Shown piece by piece: positions 6,921 to 15,739 of a stretch of 34,867 nucleotides of DNA. The position numbers and the translations under genes were made by a program. Positions within the stretch are counted from its first letter, which is position 1, and the number at the start of each line of letters is the position of its first letter. This stretch comes from Nostoc sp. T09 (GTDB taxonomy: Bacteria; Cyanobacteriota; Cyanobacteriia; Cyanobacteriales; Nostocaceae), in NCBI RefSeq assembly GCF_002154695.1, contig NZ_MTAV01000167.1, positions 1 to 34,867 of the forward strand. The letters run 5' to 3'. Under the pieces are notes generated by a model. That model searched no databases. It worked only from the letters and a program-made list of their open reading frames with translations, and was not told the DNA's origin.

Positions 6921-8588
6921 GTGAAAAAAAAGATGTTCATGGGAATTACCAGGGGAAGTCTAAAAAATATTACAGGTTGGTTTTGTGCGGTAGCGATCGC
7001 ACAGATTTTAGGGACAAATACCTCTGCAAAAGCTGCTGATACAGTTGTTGTCCGATTGGGTTTGTTTGCAGAATCCATCTCTGTTGCGGATATTCAAACT
7101 GCTGCCGACACTGGCAAATTTCCTAGTGATTTGAAATCCTACACCAATGGTTTATCTGAACAACAACGCCGCTTAGTCTTAGGGGCACTTAGAACGAGGA
7201 TACCTTTGAATGTTGTCACCATTAGTCGGTTATTGAATACGCAGATTGGGACAACAATTCTCAACGATTTGGCAACTGCTTTAGTCAGAAAAGATCAGGC
7301 TGGTGCACAAGCACTGAGAGCCGGATTTGTCCTAGGCTCTATTTCACCACAAGGCCTTTCTATACTGTCGTTTATCAAAGCCTATCCTAGTCAACGCCTA
7401 GAAATTAATTTGCCACAAGCATTTACAGTTGCAGGCAGTCTGAACTCAGGTTTTTGGCTGACTCAACAGTTTATGCTGGCTATAGCTCCCCAACTTAACC
7501 CCACCACACCCCAAATATCATTTCCCTTTGATCCCAGCCAACCGGGAAGCGCTCAAGTTCAGGTTCTTGGCTTGCAGTTAAATGATCAAAAACGTGTGCG
7601 CAAAATTCCAGTTGATGTTTATTGGTCAAACGCTGCAACTGCTGATAAACCTATAATTGTTTTTAGCCACGGCTTCGCATCAGTGCGTAGAGATATGCGC
7701 TACCTAGCAGAACATCTAGCATCCCACGGCTATATAGTAGCGGCTCTAGAACATCCTGGTAGTAATGAGACAAGTACCAACTCAGCAATTAAAAATAACA
7801 CCAGACTTTTACAGCCTCAGGAGTTCTTAGATCGTCCTAAGGATATTAGTTTTGTCCTTGATGAACTCGAAAAACTCAATCAAACAGCTAAAAATCCATT
7901 GCAAGGAAAAATCGCCACTAATAACGCGATGGTGATTGGTTATTCTTTTGGTGGCGGTACAGCTTTAGCAATTGCTGGAGCTGAAATGCAACTAGAAAGT
8001 CTCAAACAACGTTGTAAAAAAAATGTGGCTGGATTTAGTTTAGGTGAAACGCTGCAATGCGTTGCCCAAGAATTACCAGCTAATAAGTATCAACTAGGAG
8101 ATCAGAGGATAAAAAGAGCGATCGCTCTGAGTCCTACCACCTCTTTAATGTTTGGTCAAACTGGTCTGAGTAAGCTGCAAGTACCCACCCTAGTATGGGC
8201 AGGTTCCGCAGATAAAACTGTCCCAGCATTACCCGAACAAATTGTTGGCTTTAATAAAATCCCATCACCCAAATGGCTTGTTGGGATACTTGGCGGTACT
8301 CATCTGAGTGTCAAAGACCCCAGTACTACAATGGATCAGCAGGGAAAACTAAATACACCTTTATCTGGTGGTGAAGTAGTGGGTGAGCAAGCAGTTGACA
8401 TTCGTAAATACCTGAAAGCTATAGCTTTATCCTTTGCGGCACAGATGACTCCGGAAGCTGAGAAATACGCAATTTTTCTTACACCAGATTATGCGCAGTT
8501 TGCTTCTACTCAGGCATTTCCCATTCGCCTAGTTACCGAAATTCCACCGCAAGCGATGTTAGTAGTCAAAGAATTTATACGTCAATAA
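6921..8588 (+). CDS. Exported alpha/beta hydrolase with N-terminal DUF1400 domain
   Basis: The start is chosen at GTG 6921 (555 residues). ATG 6933 and ATG 6939 are alternatives, none has a strong ribosome site, and the frame is open back to 6780. A signal peptide follows (KKKMF, hydrophobic GWFCAVAIAQILG, cleavage near AKA-AD). Next come a DUF1400-type domain (about 40-165) and an alpha/beta hydrolase domain of the predicted dienelactone-hydrolase/PAF-acetylhydrolase-like kind. The triad is visible: Ser342 in GYSFGGG, Asp431 in GSADKT and His461 in GGTHLS, with SHGFAS as oxyanion strand. This architecture is common in cyanobacteria and should act in the periplasm on an ester or lipid-like substrate that I cannot name. 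The 63-bp array lies 220 bp upstream. Confidence 0.88.
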   Translation: MKKKMFMGITRGSLKNITGWFCAVAIAQILGTNTSAKAADTVVVRLGLFAESISVADIQTAADTGKFPSDLKSYTNGLSEQQRRLVLGALRTRIPLNVVTISRLLNTQIGTTILNDLATALVRKDQAGAQALRAGFVLGSISPQGLSILSFIKAYPSQRLEINLPQAFTVAGSLNSGFWLTQQFMLAIAPQLNPTTPQISFPFDPSQPGSAQVQVLGLQLNDQKRVRKIPVDVYWSNAATADKPIIVFSHGFASVRRDMRYLAEHLASHGYIVAALEHPGSNETSTNSAIKNNTRLLQPQEFLDRPKDISFVLDELEKLNQTAKNPLQGKIATNNAMVIGYSFGGGTALAIAGAEMQLESLKQRCKKNVAGFSLGETLQCVAQELPANKYQLGDQRIKRAIALSPTTSLMFGQTGLSKLQVPTLVWAGSADKTVPALPEQIVGFNKIPSPKWLVGILGGTHLSVKDPSTTMDQQGKLNTPLSGGEVVGEQAVDIRKYLKAIALSFAAQMTPEAEKYAIFLTPDYAQFASTQAFPIRLVTEIPPQAMLVVKEFIRQ

Positions 8589-8709
8589 AGTAACTATTGC
8601 TTGCCAGAATTACTTAATAAAAAGATTGTAGACAATTTAGTGCAACAATGGCAGCCATCTTGCACGATCGCCTCTTGGTATCTGTGGCGCGGTCTGGAAT
8701 TATAGTCTG

Positions 8710-9135
8710 TTAAATTTCTTTCTTTAAAAAATACCGTTGTTGTCCTGGGGGGAAGTTTTCCAAAACGCCAAATATCTGATAACCAAGACCTTCGTAAAAA
8801 CCTAAAGATTGAAAGCTAAATGTATCTAGGTAAGCGTAACTACAACCGCGCTGTTTGGCTGCTTCCTCAGCTTTAGTCATGAGTTGTCTTCCATAACCTT
8901 GACCTCGCAATGTTTCTGCAACCCATAGATGAGAGACAAACAACCATCCCCACTGTGTTTTACCAACTAAACCACCGACAATTTCATTGTTAAAACCTCG
9001 AATTAAGACAGCTAGGGGTTGATATACATCTTTTTCTATTTGGCGATCATTGTTGTATTCAACCAGCTTGTTAATAATAGTCCGAATATCCTCTTGCTCA
9101 GGATCATCTTCAACCGTAAATTTGAGATCGGCCAT
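8710..9135 (-). CDS. GNAT-family N-acetyltransferase
   Basis: This 141-residue single-domain GNAT protein has the acetyl-CoA pyrophosphate-binding loop RGQGYG at 77-82, preceded by the beta-4 strand (WLFVSHLWVAETL) and followed by the helix QLMTKAEEAAKQRG. The C-terminal FYEGLGYQIFGVLENFPPG is the usual GNAT motif B region. It transfers an acetyl group from acetyl-CoA to an amine. The substrate is unknown, though compact versions like this often modify small molecules or protein N-termini. The only same-strand neighbour upstream is a decayed SnoaL/NTF2 fragment 23 bp away, so they may once have been an operon. Confidence 0.9.
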   Translation of the reverse strand: MADLKFTVEDDPEQEDIRTIINKLVEYNNDRQIEKDVYQPLAVLIRGFNNEIVGGLVGKTQWGWLFVSHLWVAETLRGQGYGRQLMTKAEEAAKQRGCSYAYLDTFSFQSLGFYEGLGYQIFGVLENFPPGQQRYFLKKEI

Positions 9136-9158
9136 TTGCTATCTGCCTTTTTGCAATA

Positions 9159-9266
9159 TTATCCACGAAATGCAGAGACTGCTTCTGTTGTATCTGTAAA
9201 CTCCCGAAACTGCTTAATTTTGCCATCTTCAACAGTCCAAATTACTACAGTATCAAGCTTGTATAG
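9159..9266 (-). pseudogene. C-terminal remnant of a SnoaL/NTF2-like protein
   Basis: On the minus strand, codons from about 9266 down to the TAA at 9159-9161 read KLDTVVIWTVEDGKIKQF then REFTDTTEAVSAFRG. This is the characteristic final beta strand and helix of SnoaL-like/nuclear transport factor 2 proteins (W-T-V-x-D-G-K-I then F-x-E-F-x-D-T). Upstream the frame meets a TAG at 9279-9281 and the preceding 250 bp do not encode the rest of the fold, so about 100 residues are missing. The match to the family is from memory of the motif. That it is a truncated gene is inferred from the missing N-terminus. Confidence 0.65.
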
Positions 9267-9541
9267 GAATCCGAAATGCTAATTTCTGAGAACCAAATAG
9301 CGCTACAATTACACAACATTGAACTTTCGGCTTTGTACCATTAGTCCCTTGGCGATTTAACGCCTGATCCTTTATGTGCCTTTCCCGCACTTGATCTGTT
9401 TGGGTAATTAGAAGAAATTTAAACTTTTGTGCTGTCTTGAAATAGCAGAATACAGACATTTTGTAGCAAAGTTGACAAAATGGGACAGCAAGACTCTGTA
9501 TCTAAATTAGCTTGTAGCATCTCAACGATTGTAATATTTTT

Positions 9542-11653
9542 ATGACTTCCCCTATTCGCTTTTTGATGTGTGCCCCTGACCACTATGATGTGGACTATGT
9601 GATTAATCCCTGGATGGAAGGGAACATTCACAAATCATCCCGCGATCGCGCCGTTGAACAGTGGCAAAAACTCTACCATGTCCTCAAAGACCACGCCATT
9701 GTAGATTTAGTAACGCCCGAAAAAGGTTGGCCTGATATGGTATTTACCGCCAACGCTGGCTTAGTGTTGGGGGATAATGTAGTTCTTAGCCGCTTTTTGC
9801 ACAAAGAACGTCAGGGAGAAGAGCCTTACTTCCAAAAATGGTTTGAAGCCAACGGTTACACAGTGAATGTACTACCTAAAGACTTACCTTTTGAAGGTGC
9901 AGGAGACGCACTGCTAGACCGGGAAGGACGCTGGCTCTGGTCAGGTTATGGCTTCCGTTCAGAATTAGATTCTCATCCTTACTTAGCTAAGTGGTTGGAT
10001 ATTGAAGTACTGTCTCTGCGACTGATTGATGAGCGCTTCTATCACTTAGATACTTGCTTCTGTCCCTTGGCTAACGGCTATTTGCTGTACTACCCAGGTG
10101 CTTTTGATTCCTACTCCAACCGCTTAATTGAAATGCGAGTAGCAGCAGAAAAACGCATCGCCATAGAAGAAGCCGACGCGGTGAACTTCGCCTGTAATGC
10201 GGTGAATGTGGACAGCATCGTCATCATGAACAAGGCGAGCGATCCTTTAAAAACACGCCTTACAGATGTGGGTTTCCAAATCATTGAAACGCCACTGACA
10301 GAATTTCTCAAAGCTGGTGGTGCAGCGAAATGTCTTACCTTACGGGTAACAGAACCAGTTAGAGATGAAATTCACGCCAATGTTTCTGTAGAAAGTCGCA
10401 TCATTCGCCTAGAAGGCCACTTGCTCGATTCTGGCTTGATTAACCGCGCTCTGGACTTGATTGTAGACACTGGGGGAAGCTTCCAAGTACTGAATTTTAA
10501 CTTGGGAGAACAGCGCCAAAGTACTTCAGCAGCTGAAGTGAAGGTATCGGCACCATCCCACGAGGTGATGGAAGAAATTATCTCACTGTTGATTGATTTG
10601 GGTGCTGTAGACTTACCCCAAGATGAGCGCGATGCCAAACTAGAGCCTGTTGTCCAAGCTGGTGTAGCTCCTGATGATTTCTATGTGAGTACAATTTATC
10701 CTACGGAAGTGCGGATCAAGGGTAAGTGGGTGAAGGTGCAAAATCAGCGTATGGATGGCGCGATCGCAATTACTCAATCCCCCAATGGTTATGTTGCTAA
10801 GTGTAAAATATTACGCGATTTAGAAGTGGGCGAACAGGTAATTGTAGACGTATTGGGTATCCGCACCATCCGCAAAACTGAATCGCGGGAACAGCGCAAT
10901 GCTCAAGAGTTTACCTTTATGTCCGCAGGGGTTTCCAGCGAGCGACGTGTGGAATTAGTCGTTGAGCAAGTGGCTTGGGAACTACGTAAAATCCGGGATG
11001 CTGGCGGTAAAGTAGTTGTCACAGCAGGACCAGTGGTAATTCACACTGGCGGCGGTGAACATCTATCACGGCTGATTCGTGAAGGATATGTCCAAGCGCT
11101 TTTGGGTGGGAATGCGATCGCAGTCCATGACATCGAGCAAAATATGATGGGAACATCTCTCGGTGTAGACATGAAGCGGGGTGTTGCTGTGCGTGGTGGA
11201 CACCGCCATCACCTCAAAGTAATTAATAGCATTCGCCGTTATGGGAGTATTGCCAAAGCTGTGGAAGCAGGGGTAATCAAGAGTGGCGTGATGTATGAGT
11301 GCGTCCACAATCATGTACCTTTTGTACTAGCAGGTTCAATTCGGGATGATGGGCCTTTGCCTGATACCCAAATGGATTTGATTAAAGCACAGCAAGAATA
11401 TGCCCAACATCTAGAAGGTGCGGAAATGATTGTGATGCTTTCTAGTATGCTGCACTCGATTGGTGTGGGGAATATGACACCTGCTGGAGTGAAAATGGTG
11501 TGTGTGGATATTAATCCAGCTGTAGTTACCAAGTTAAGCGATCGCGGTTCGATAGAATCGGTGGGTGTGGTTACAGATGTAGGATTATTCCTCAGTCTGT
11601 TGACACAGCAGTTGGATAAGTTGACAAGTCCTTATGTGAATAAGGTAGGTTAA
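9542..11653 (+). CDS. agrE: Arginine dihydrolase / ornithine cyclodeaminase (ArgZ/AgrE type)
   Basis: The 703-residue bifunctional enzyme matches the family length. The N-terminal domain (about 1-275) has the amidinotransferase fold of arginine dihydrolase, which releases ornithine, CO2 and two NH3 from arginine. Key residues are at the positions I recall for Synechocystis ArgZ: Asn71 (FTANAGLV), His168 (FYHLD) and nucleophile Cys264 (AAKCLTLR). The rest is a LOR/SDH region ending in an NAD-binding ornithine-cyclodeaminase-like domain (for example GGNAIAVHDIEQNMMGTSLG). In Anabaena AgrE this part turns ornithine into proline. Together they mobilise nitrogen from arginine, including that from cyanophycin. 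The ATG at 9542 has only weak ribosome-site complementarity. The DUF2085 gene follows within 40 bp. Confidence 0.95.
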   Translation: MTSPIRFLMCAPDHYDVDYVINPWMEGNIHKSSRDRAVEQWQKLYHVLKDHAIVDLVTPEKGWPDMVFTANAGLVLGDNVVLSRFLHKERQGEEPYFQKWFEANGYTVNVLPKDLPFEGAGDALLDREGRWLWSGYGFRSELDSHPYLAKWLDIEVLSLRLIDERFYHLDTCFCPLANGYLLYYPGAFDSYSNRLIEMRVAAEKRIAIEEADAVNFACNAVNVDSIVIMNKASDPLKTRLTDVGFQIIETPLTEFLKAGGAAKCLTLRVTEPVRDEIHANVSVESRIIRLEGHLLDSGLINRALDLIVDTGGSFQVLNFNLGEQRQSTSAAEVKVSAPSHEVMEEIISLLIDLGAVDLPQDERDAKLEPVVQAGVAPDDFYVSTIYPTEVRIKGKWVKVQNQRMDGAIAITQSPNGYVAKCKILRDLEVGEQVIVDVLGIRTIRKTESREQRNAQEFTFMSAGVSSERRVELVVEQVAWELRKIRDAGGKVVVTAGPVVIHTGGGEHLSRLIREGYVQALLGGNAIAVHDIEQNMMGTSLGVDMKRGVAVRGGHRHHLKVINSIRRYGSIAKAVEAGVIKSGVMYECVHNHVPFVLAGSIRDDGPLPDTQMDLIKAQQEYAQHLEGAEMIVMLSSMLHSIGVGNMTPAGVKMVCVDINPAVVTKLSDRGSIESVGVVTDVGLFLSLLTQQLDKLTSPYVNKVG

Positions 11654-11689
11654 GAAAGGTAACAGACAAAAGCGCAGAGAAAGGGAATG

Positions 11690-12193
11690 ATGAGAGTAGC
11701 TTTCAGAAGAGAGTTGCAGATTAATTGGGTCAGTGCGATCGCTGATTTTATGCTAGCGGGTATGGTAATTGGCCCGCTAGCTGCTCCCTTTCTGGCTGCG
11801 TCTGGGGTATCTTTGTTGCCGGGAATTGCAAATATTATTTATTTCATGGGCAATCATGTATGCCCGCAACCTGATATGGGGTTAGATTTAGCACCACCCT
11901 TTCTCATGGCTGTATGTATGCGTTGTTACGGCACTGTCACAGGTTTGCTGATAACGCGCCTGTTGTATGGGGCAACTGACGGTAAAGGTTTTTACTGGTT
12001 AAATCAGTATGGCTGGAGTGGTGTTGCGATCGCCAGCGTGTTGATGATGGCTTATCCTTTGGAATTAGCAGCGCAGGTTTTCGGTTTGTGGAGTTTTGAT
12101 AATTATATTGTCACGCCTTTTGGGTTAATTACGGGTTTGGCGTGGGGGTTATTTACCATGCCAATTTTGCACGGGCAACTTTCAAGTAATTAG
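11690..12193 (+). CDS. DUF2085 multi-pass membrane protein
   Basis: This is a 167-residue protein with about four transmembrane helices (roughly 17-40, 85-105, 115-135 and 140-160). The cysteine motifs HVCPQP and CMRCYG, separated by a loop, are typical of DUF2085, a family of unknown function whose conserved cysteines suggest metal or disulfide chemistry at the membrane. Two consecutive ATGs are possible. The second (11690) is placed better behind GAAAGGG (11680-11685), although 11687 cannot be excluded. It starts about 36 bp after agrE on the same strand and is probably co-transcribed. Any functional link with arginine catabolism is speculation. Confidence 0.85.
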   Translation: MRVAFRRELQINWVSAIADFMLAGMVIGPLAAPFLAASGVSLLPGIANIIYFMGNHVCPQPDMGLDLAPPFLMAVCMRCYGTVTGLLITRLLYGATDGKGFYWLNQYGWSGVAIASVLMMAYPLELAAQVFGLWSFDNYIVTPFGLITGLAWGLFTMPILHGQLSSN

Positions 12194-12207
12194 CTTATTT
12201 CCAATGA

Positions 12208-12689
12208 ATGTGTAATTCCTATAACTATAGAATTTATTTAGATGCTTGTTGCCTCAATCGTCCATTTGACGATCAAACACAATCTCGGATTGCACTGGAA
12301 ACACAAGCAATCCTGACAATTCTTAGCCAATGCCAATCAGGAATCTGGAGACTGATCGCCAGCGCTGCTTTGGATGCAGAATTAGACCAAACTCCTGATC
12401 TAGAAAGACTCAAGAATGTCAAAAAATACTCGCGATCGCTAAAATCAAAGTCATCAGCAGCCAACTCATCGAAAAGCGATCGGCAGAACTCCAAAGCCTG
12501 GGATTTTCTAGCTATGATGCCACTCATATCGCAAGTGGTGAAAGAAGCCAAGCCGACATTTTCCTCACGACAGACGATAGACTCCTCAAAAAAGCCGAGA
12601 AAAACTCTCAATTGATTAACGTAAAAATTAATAATCCTGTGCAATGGCTAGTAGAGGTTATACAAATAGAGGGAAACAACAATGGCTAG
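12208..12689 (+). pseudogene. PIN-domain toxin gene split by a single-base frameshift
   Basis: Frame 1 from ATG 12208 encodes a PIN N-terminus (RIYLDACCLNRPFDD, catalytic Asp in YLDACC) as far as DLERLKNVK. It then runs into a nonsense tail that stops at 12615. The expected second half is in another frame: ILAIAKIKVISSQLIEKR, then SSYDATHIAS and DIFLTTDDRLLKKAEK with the remaining acidic residues, ending at TAG 12687-12689. Adding one A to the six-A run at 12421-12426 restores one continuous frame of about 160 residues. The rest of the domain is intact. It is a recent indel, a slippage site or a sequencing error. The restored frame overlaps the next gene by 8 bp, as in toxin-antitoxin operons. 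Confidence 0.85.
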
Positions 12690-12909
12690 AACACAGCAGG
12701 AAATCATCACACAAGGTTATCAAGCATTAGTCGATTCTTTAGGAGTTGTCGATGCCATAAGATTTATTCAACATTTCAGTCCAGGTCAAGGTGACTATAC
12801 AAAGGAACGTCATCAGTGGCTAGACAAAAAATCTCTAGAGGATGTTTTTGCACAAATGAAACAGCTTCCAGAAAATGATTTTAATCAGTATGAAGAAATT
12901 ATTGAGTAG
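12682..12909 (+). CDS. Small protein partnered with the PIN gene, possible antitoxin
   Basis: This is a 75-residue protein beginning MARTQQEIITQGYQALVDSL, with FIQHFSPGQGDYTKERHQWL in the middle. I recall similar short proteins beside PIN-domain genes in many cyanobacteria, but no experimental function. GAGGG at 12669-12673 lies 8 bp before ATG 12682, a good ribosome site. The start overlaps the end of the restored PIN frame by 8 bp, so the two were one operon in the order toxin, partner. It is predicted mostly helical and soluble. Antitoxin function is an inference from context. Confidence 0.75.
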   Translation: MARTQQEIITQGYQALVDSLGVVDAIRFIQHFSPGQGDYTKERHQWLDKKSLEDVFAQMKQLPENDFNQYEEIIE

Positions 12910-13147
12910 TTATATTATCAGCCCCAAAATTTGCTGGATGAGTTTAAACAGCGAGATAATAACTGTAGGCAGGAATGAGCTTAAGGAAATATCTGAAATT
13001 GTAGGAAGTAAAGGATAGCTATTTCAAAATTTAGCGATAAAAGATTAATTTGGTTAACTAAATTTTGCAAAAAATTTTTAAGGCTCGCTTCGCTCGCTAA
13101 GGGTAAAGAAAAAAGGGTAGAGGGCAAAAGGGCAAGAGTGTAAAGGG
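12910..13147. other. Gene-free spacer between convergent genes
   Basis: No coding sequence is visible. The right half contains a GCTCGCTTCGCTCGC repeat-type motif at 13083-13097 and a purine-rich run with several GGGTAAAG/GGGCAAAAG-like units (about 13107-13147). An AT-rich inverted segment (AAATTTAGTTAACC and its partner near 13052-13080) could form a weak stem at the end of the caspase transcript, but I cannot call a terminator. Confidence 0.35.
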
Positions 13148-15622
13148 CTAAAGAGTCCTCGCCGCAACACCGCAGACAATCCGAAACCCGAGGCTGTAGA
13201 TGTCGAGGATCGGGTAGAGCCAAATGCGATTGGCAGAACGGCAGTCCTCAGGATTGTTGTGACACGAACCACCACGCAGCAGCCAAGATTGATTATCATT
13301 ACCAACCCAAACTCTACCATCAATAGGCGCTCCTTTATAGCTATCATGCCAGGTATCTTGACACCACTCTCAAGCGTTGCCGTGCATATCGTATAAACCA
13401 AAGGCGTTGGGCGGAAAACTACCTACTTCTGTTGTTTGTTCTCGATATTTACCTTTTGGTGCAGAAGCATAAGTGTAATTTCCATTGTAATTGGCTAAAT
13501 CGGTTGTAATTGTTTCGCCAAAGTGGAAAGGTGTACTTGTCCCTGCACGACAGGCGTATTCCCATTCTGCCTCACTTGGCAAGCGATAATTGCGCTTAGT
13601 TTTTTGGCTAAGTTTTTTGCAAAATTCTACAGCTTCATTCCAAGATACTCGCTCTACAGGACGTTTCGCTCCTTGAAATCTGGACGGATTTTTATCCATG
13701 AGTTGCTGATACTGTTCTTGAGTGACTTCAAACATACCCATAAAAAAAGTAGGCACATTTACTGTTCGTTGGGGTTCTTCATCTTTGCTTCGGTCTTTTT
13801 CCTCTGGTGGCGAACCCATTTTAAAAGAACCAGCAGGAATCTCAACCATCTCTAAAGTTATGCCATTACCTAAGTCTTCTTTAAAAAATTTGGCTTGCTT
13901 GTTAGAATCGCGTTTAATTACTTGCCCCTGGTTATCTACTGTTACAGTTTCAAACTCAACCTTCCACATAGGCAACCCTAATAAATTAGGTGCGCCTTCT
14001 GTTGGGGGAATATATTTTGGTTTAGCGACAGAAATAGTTGTGGGTTTATCAATAGGTTCAGGTGTGGGTGTAGATTCAGGTGTTGGTGATTTACCTTTAA
14101 AAATCTCACGACCTACCACTGCTGTAACTAAGCTTGCTCCTCCCAAACCAACCCATTGCAAAAACTGTTTCCGATTTATTCGCGCTGGGGTTGCAACATT
14201 TGTAGCCCTTTGTGGTGTAGAAGGCTTACTGGTTGATGTTTGTGGAGGTGTCACTACTTTTTGTTGCTGCTTCAGTCGTTCTGCTTCTTCCTGTGGTCGT
14301 AATCTATCTCTTATTGTCTCTATCTCCAGCTGCTTCGGCCGTTCTGCTTCTTGCTGCTGCCGTAATCTCCTTGCTTTTTCCTGCCTTATTCTCTCTTCTT
14401 GCTGGCGTTTCCGGTTTTCTGCGTCTTTCTTAGCAATAATTGGCTGTTCAATCTGCGCTATTTCATCGTTACTGAGTTGCAAAGATTGCTGCAACTGCTG
14501 CAACCGATTACGAGTTGCCACACTCAGGGGAAATTCTCGTTCAATTGCTTCCGAAAAAGCTTGCTGATAACGAACTAAATTTCGCTGATGTTCCTCTTGC
14601 TTTTGAGCTAATTGCAATTCTTGTGTTGTTTCAGGTGATACTGGTTGAGAAATTGCTGACCTTTCTCCGCTTGGTGATGAAGTGACAGGCTCAGGATTTA
14701 AGCTGATAGGTTCAGGATTTCCTCTTTGGCGTAGAGCAATCCTTTCAATAGCATTAACAGCATCCCAATCACCACGAGATGCTGCTAAAACTCTGATCCA
14801 TAATTGCTTGGCTAATAATAAATCACCTAGATTTTCAGCTAAAGATGCCTGATACTTCAATGGCTCTACATCTTTGAGTCTGGCAGCTTGCTCTAACAAA
14901 ACAAAGTACATTTTGTAAGGCGGTTCTGCCTTAAGATAAGGATTTTGTATCGCCCTTCTATAACGCGTATTTAACTGTGGAACGTGATAACGCAAATATT
15001 GGTCTAGACGCTCAACTGTGGCACAATTGGCCTCACCCTGTAGCCGCAAGCCTTCTAACAGCGCATGGGTAAATGAACCATGTTGTAATTCATCAATTTC
15101 CCAAGACTGTTGATTAGCAGCACAGGAGTAAAAAGTGATCACCCCTTGATGCTCTTCTATGCCAATTCCCAATCCGCCGCGATTGCCTTCATCTCGACAA
15201 GCATCTAACAGCAGTACCACATTATCAGCACCACAACGGCGTAATCGCTGGGTTACGTAATCAACAGCAATAGCTGTGGTGTTATCTGTGGGGTCACTAT
15301 CCAAAAACATTAAATAGTCTTGGTCTGCATACCGCTTACCATGACCAGCAAAGAAAAACCAAAGGTTATCTTCTGGCTTGAGCAAAGGTGTTTCAAACTG
15401 TGCGTTTAAAAAGCGGCGAAAGCGACCGAAGTAAGGTTGAGTTGGTATAGGTGGATTTGTAGGAATGGGGCGAGAATCTTCAGTAAATAAGAAAACTTGG
15501 TCAAATCGAGCTTCCTCCCGAAACCAAGTCGCCATTGCTTCCGCATCTCGCTTAGCATACTTGAGTGTCTGGAGGTTATCGTAATTATTTATCCCGACAA
15601 CGATCGCCCAATTCTTACCCAT
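13148..15622 (-). pseudogene. Caspase-like peptidase fused to FGE-sulfatase domain, one in-frame TGA
   Basis: The frame opens at ATG 15622 and is interrupted by TGA at 13370-13372 (codon 751). It then continues for 73 codons of perfect family sequence to TAG 13148-13150. Domains: C14 caspase-like p20 (1-245) with His94 in FAGHGKR and Cys142 in LLLDACRDEG; a helical, Gln/Glu/Arg-rich coiled coil (about 335-455); a single hydrophobic segment after RINRKQFLQW (about 487-505); a Pro/Thr linker; and a formylglycine-generating-enzyme/SUMF1-type domain (about 580-824). The stop replaces the conserved Trp of HGN-x-W-EWCQD, most simply TGG to TGA. The 750-residue product keeps the peptidase but loses the conserved end of the FGE domain. 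Such proteins are orthocaspase-type conflict or stress effectors. The targets are unknown. Confidence 0.9.
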
Positions 15623-15625
15623 AAA

Positions 15626-15725
15626 AGTAATTCGTAATTGATAATACCCTTCGGGAAGCCACCCTTCGGGTGTCTACGTAATTCGGAGTTACAATCAGTG
15701 CTTGCTTTAGTAATTACGAATTATT
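15626..15725. repeat. About 96-bp inverted-repeat element with CCCTTCGGG motifs
   Basis: A 12-bp inverted repeat (TAATTCGTAATT at 15628-15639, AATTACGAATTA at 15712-15723) flanks a segment carrying CCCTTCGGG twice (15647-15655 and 15662-15670). It fills nearly all the space between the Pepco-like fragment and the caspase gene. It looks like one of the small repeat insertions common in Nostoc genomes and may carry or displace the caspase promoter. Confidence 0.55.
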
Positions 15726-15739
15726 AATTATTTAATCAG

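Noticed and set aside
9460-9541. NtcA-type GTA-N8-TAC site before agrE
   Set aside because: Several GTA triplets occur but none has a TAC at the correct spacing with a suitable -10 box.
12273-12644. Minus-strand ORF of 123 codons opposite the PIN gene
   Set aside because: The plus strand gives clear PIN-domain motifs in two frames; the antisense product resembles nothing.
13370-13372. Selenocysteine at the caspase TGA
   Set aside because: The position is a conserved Trp in the family, and I saw no selenocysteine hairpin or selenoprotein machinery; a TGG to TGA change is simpler.
13722-14567. Plus-strand ORF of 281 codons opposite the caspase-FGE gene
   Set aside because: It is Ser/Leu/Cys-rich shadow coding antisense to the coiled-coil and Pro-rich part of the real gene, with no recognisable domain.
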